64,000 nucleotides of DNA from JANQOZ01 sp045106555. GTDB lineage: Bacteria; Pseudomonadota; Gammaproteobacteria; Xanthomonadales; SZUA-38. A program made the translations under genes and the position numbers. The notes under the pieces are model-generated. The model made no database searches, was not told the DNA's origin, and saw only the letters and a list, made by a program, of their open reading frames with translations. The first letter of the stretch is position 1; each line of letters starts with the position of its first letter. The stretch covers positions 248,001 through 312,000 of the forward strand of contig JBGCET010000005.1 in assembly GCA_045106555.1 (NCBI GenBank), read 5' to 3'. This document shows positions 61,211 to 64,000 of this stretch, piece after piece.

Positions 61211-63487
61211 CTATTTCAGCGTTTTTTGCGCATCCACCACCGCCAGCGCGGTGACGTTCACCACCCGCCTGACCGTAGCGGTTGGCGTTAGTACATGAGC
61301 CGGCTTGGCACAGCCTAACAACAGCGGCCCCACGGCAACGGCGTCTGCCAAGACCTTGGTCATGAAAAACGCAATATGGGCGGAAGCCTGGTCCGGCATC
61401 ACCAACAGGTTAGGCATCCCCTTCAACGGCGAGTGCGGGGCAATCCGCTCGCGCAGCTCCGGCACCAACGCCGTATCTACTTTCATCTCACCGTCAACTT
61501 CGAGCTCCGGGTCCATCCCGCGAATCAATGCCAATGCCTCACGCATTTTTTCGCTGGAGGCATCGTTATGACTGCCAAAATCTGAGTGACTGACTAGAGC
61601 TACTTTGGGTTCCAGACCGAACTCCCTGACCCGTTCTGCCGCCAGCAACGTGGCTTCTGCAATATCCTCGGGTCCTGGGTCAGCGTTAACGTGGGTGTCA
61701 CAGACAAACACCTTGTGCTGTGCGGTGCCCATCACTGACAGAGACGACGCCTGACGCACACCGTCGCGCAAACCCAGCACGCCAAGTACGTGGGCCAACT
61801 TCTTGTCGTAACGCCCTACCACTCCGGCAATCATCGCGTCCGCCTCGCCCCGCTCAACCATCAACGCGGCGATGACCGTATTGCGCGTTCGCACAACGTA
61901 TTTTGCCGTGGCCGGGGTAATGCCGCGGCGCTGCATTTTTTCGTAGTACAGCATCCAGTAATCGCGAAACCGAGGGTCATCTTCCGGATTGACTACTTCA
62001 AGGTCTGTCTCCGGATTGATCCGTAGCCCGAGTTTTTCGATCCGCATAGCCAGCACGTTGGGTCTAGCAACCAGGATGGGTATCGCCAGCCCGTCGTCCA
62101 GCACGTTTTGTACAGCTCGCAGCACAACCTCCTCTTCCCCTTCGGCAAACACCACCCGCCGCGGATCTGCCTTGGCCCGTTCAAAGATCGGCTTCATCAG
62201 CATGGTGCTCTTAAACACCATCTGATTCAGTTTGGATTGGTATTCCGCCATGTCGGTTAAAGGCCGTGTTGCCACTCCGGAGTCCATCGCCGCCTGGGCG
62301 ACTGCGGGCGCAACGTGCACAATCAAACGTGGATCAAACGGCTGAGGAATGAGGTATTCGCGGCCGAACTGGGGCAGCTCGCCGCCATAGGCCTGGGCGC
62401 TGATGTCACTGGCCTCGATTCGCGCCAGGCCCGCAATGGCTTTGACCGCAGCCATTTTCATGGCTTCTGTTATGCCCGTTGCCCCAACATCTAGCGCGCC
62501 GCGAAAAATATAGGGGAAGCACAATACGTTGTTGACCTGATTGGGATAGTCCGATCGGCCCGTAGCCATAATCACGTCATCACGGGCGTCATGGGCCAGT
62601 TCCGGCATAATTTCTGGAACCGGATTGGCCAGGGCGAGAATAATGGGCTTGTCTGCCATCGATCGAACCATTTCCTGATCCACCACGCCCGGCGCTGATA
62701 CGCCCAGGAAAACGTCGGCGCCTTGCATGGCCTGAGCCAGCGTTCGAGCCTCTTCAGTGGTGGCATAGCGAGCCTTTGGGTCATCATCTGACAAACCATC
62801 ACGCCCCTGATGAACAACCCCTGACCGATCGGCCACCAGCACGTTTTCCGGCTTTAGCCCAAGGTTGACCAGAAGATCAAGACAGGCGATTCCCGCAGCG
62901 CCCGCGCCTGAAGCTGCCAGGCGAATATCGGTGATCGACTTTCCGACAATCTCCAACGCATTGAGCAAAGCGGCCGCAGTAATGATGGCGGTGCCATGCT
63001 GATCATCATGGAATACGGGAATGTTGACCCGCTCGCGCAGTTTCTGCTCAACAACAAAACACTCCGGGGCTTTGATGTCCTCCAAATTGATACCGCCAAA
63101 GGTCGGCTCAAGCGCAGCAATAATGTCCACCAGCTTGTCCGGGTCTTCCTCGTTAATCTCGATATCAAACACGTCCACGCCGGCAAACTTTTTAAACAAT
63201 ACGGCCTTTCCCTCCATGACCGGCTTAGCCGCCAACGGCCCAATGGCACCCAAGCCCAGCACCGCAGTACCGTTGGTCACAACCGCTACCAGATTGCCTC
63301 GGGAAGTTACCTCGGACACAGTCTCTGGCTGTTCTTCAATCAGCTCACAGGCGGCAGCGACACCGGGCGAATACGCCAGGGCCAACTCGTTTTGCGTAGT
63401 CAGCGTTTTGGTCGCGCTTACCTCGATTTTTCCTGGTGTTGGCAGACGGTGGTACTCCAACGCCCGTTCTTTTAGGTCTTTGCTCAT
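61211..63487 (-). CDS. maeB: NADP-dependent malic enzyme with phosphotransacetylase-like domain
   Basis: MaeB decarboxylates malate to pyruvate with NADP. The ATG at 63487 (MSKDLKERALEYHRLP) gives 758 residues. The malic domain has YSPGVAAACELI, DDQHGTAIITAAALLNAL and GAGAAGIACLDLL; the C-terminal half (about 430-755) matches phosphotransacetylase (MKPIFERAKADPRRVVFAEGEEE...). This fusion is the usual long proteobacterial type. The gene is separate from the catabolic cluster in function, though it could supply pyruvate. Confidence 0.93.
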   Translation of the reverse strand: MSKDLKERALEYHRLPTPGKIEVSATKTLTTQNELALAYSPGVAAACELIEEQPETVSEVTSRGNLVAVVTNGTAVLGLGAIGPLAAKPVMEGKAVLFKKFAGVDVFDIEINEEDPDKLVDIIAALEPTFGGINLEDIKAPECFVVEQKLRERVNIPVFHDDQHGTAIITAAALLNALEIVGKSITDIRLAASGAGAAGIACLDLLVNLGLKPENVLVADRSGVVHQGRDGLSDDDPKARYATTEEARTLAQAMQGADVFLGVSAPGVVDQEMVRSMADKPIILALANPVPEIMPELAHDARDDVIMATGRSDYPNQVNNVLCFPYIFRGALDVGATGITEAMKMAAVKAIAGLARIEASDISAQAYGGELPQFGREYLIPQPFDPRLIVHVAPAVAQAAMDSGVATRPLTDMAEYQSKLNQMVFKSTMLMKPIFERAKADPRRVVFAEGEEEVVLRAVQNVLDDGLAIPILVARPNVLAMRIEKLGLRINPETDLEVVNPEDDPRFRDYWMLYYEKMQRRGITPATAKYVVRTRNTVIAALMVERGEADAMIAGVVGRYDKKLAHVLGVLGLRDGVRQASSLSVMGTAQHKVFVCDTHVNADPGPEDIAEATLLAAERVREFGLEPKVALVSHSDFGSHNDASSEKMREALALIRGMDPELEVDGEMKVDTALVPELRERIAPHSPLKGMPNLLVMPDQASAHIAFFMTKVLADAVAVGPLLLGCAKPAHVLTPTATVRRVVNVTALAVVDAQKTLK

Positions 63488-63599
63488 TATGGGTTCCGTA
63501 AATTGCAGGGACTGATCGATAAGCAACAGCCCCTATGCCGAATTTGATCTCACCTTACACCCAAAGACGAATCCTGTAACGACTTTGCTGCAGGCAAAA

Positions 63600-63624
63600 A
63601 AAAGGGCCGATAAACGGCCCTTTT
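63600..63624 (-). terminator. Intrinsic terminator after the aldolase gene
   Basis: AAAAGGGCCG, loop ATAAA, CGGCCCTTTT. On the minus strand the hairpin is followed by a run of eight T (complement of 63596-63603), just after the fructose-bisphosphate aldolase stop and before maeB. Confidence 0.85.
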
Positions 63625-63644
63625 CATCGTGTGAAGGTCCGAGC

Positions 63645-64000
63645 TTAACCCGCTTCAACCGACTCATCGTATTGACCGACCGCAGCCAGACCATTGCAAC
63701 GGGCACGGTGAAACAGAATTGCCTGAGCGGCGCCCACATTGGCGGAAATATCCTCACCCCACTTCATCAGCGCACCATGCTGTAAGGCGCGGCCATAGGA
63801 AAAGGTCAGCGGCCACGGATGGGGCCCAATACGGTTCATCATATCCAGGTGTTGAGTGGCAACAATTTCGCTTTGCCCCCCTGACAGGAAAACGATTCCT
63901 GCGGTTGATGCGGGAACCGAGTTATACAGGCACTGCAGCGTTGCTTCTGCCACTTCCTGAACGCTGGCCTGTTCGCCGCATTGGTCGCCGGAAATCACCA
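63645..64000 (-). CDS. Fructose-bisphosphate aldolase class I (3' part)
   Basis: The C-terminal ~118 residues are visible; the 5' part lies beyond the window. PASTAGIVFLSGGQSE, MNRIGPHPWPLTFSYGRALQ and RARCNGLAAVGQYD match the eukaryote-like class I aldolases, in which the SGGQ and SYGRALQ segments bind phosphate. It cleaves fructose 1,6-bisphosphate in glycolysis/gluconeogenesis. An intrinsic terminator follows at 63600-63624. Confidence 0.92.
   Translation of the reverse strand, partial: VISGDQCGEQASVQEVAEATLQCLYNSVPASTAGIVFLSGGQSEIVATQHLDMMNRIGPHPWPLTFSYGRALQHGALMKWGEDISANVGAAQAILFHRARCNGLAAVGQYDESVEAG

Overview
The window looks like chromosome from a marine gammaproteobacterium, possibly a Cellvibrionales/Halieaceae-type organism. 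That is inferred from gene content: a proteobacterial dedicated sortase system, a homodimeric-E1 pyruvate dehydrogenase operon, a DUF1302/DUF1329/RND block, djlA-rpe-trp linkage and a TonB receptor. No rRNA, tRNA, CRISPR array, insertion sequence or phage gene was seen. Coding density is high and most of the left half is transcribed on the minus strand.

Region 1-6.2 kb holds tryptophan genes (trpE, trpG, partial trpD). They are split by a secreted TIMP/HEAT-like protein and a REC-GGDEF-EAL protein whose enzyme motifs are all degenerate. Region 6.3-12.7 kb is a dedicated sortase system: histidine kinase and response regulator on the minus strand, facing a VIT/vWA sortase substrate, its sortase and a DUF2959 lipoprotein on the plus strand. 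Region 12.7-17.1 kb carries rpe, djlA, purC and a PAS histidine kinase/Rcp1-type regulator pair. Region 17.3-26.3 kb is an envelope block (RND/MMPL transporter, YCF48 propeller, DUF1329, DUF1302, Pla-1/cef-like lipase) that probably handles a hydrophobic substrate. Region 26.4-34.1 kb holds DUF3429 and SYLF proteins and the operon aceE-aceF-retropepsin-lpdA.

From 34.5 to 61.2 kb lies an accessory, apparently catabolic region. It has five VOC-fold proteins, two alpha/beta hydrolases lacking the nucleophile serine, four MFS transporters, an FAD-linked oxidase, a quinone-oxidoreductase-like MDR enzyme, LeuC/LeuD-like dehydratase subunits, a bicupin with a His-rich tail, a GntR/UTRA regulator, a TonB receptor and an RraA-fold protein with an altered metal site. 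Related AT-rich palindromes lie in three of its promoter regions (39265-39280, 53007-53021, 60379-60394), suggesting one regulon, probably run by the GntR protein. The substrate cannot be named; an aromatic or other cyclic compound is a guess. The window ends with maeB and the 3' end of a class I fructose-bisphosphate aldolase gene.

The most unusual signal is not a gene. Three hairpins (34220-34308, 34353-34439, 46768-46856) each have a near-perfect 32-33 bp stem of different sequence around an almost invariant 23-nt loop. Two sit head-to-head upstream of aceE with exactly complementary loops; the third lies between convergent genes. They lack the U-tracts of terminators and match no element known to me.
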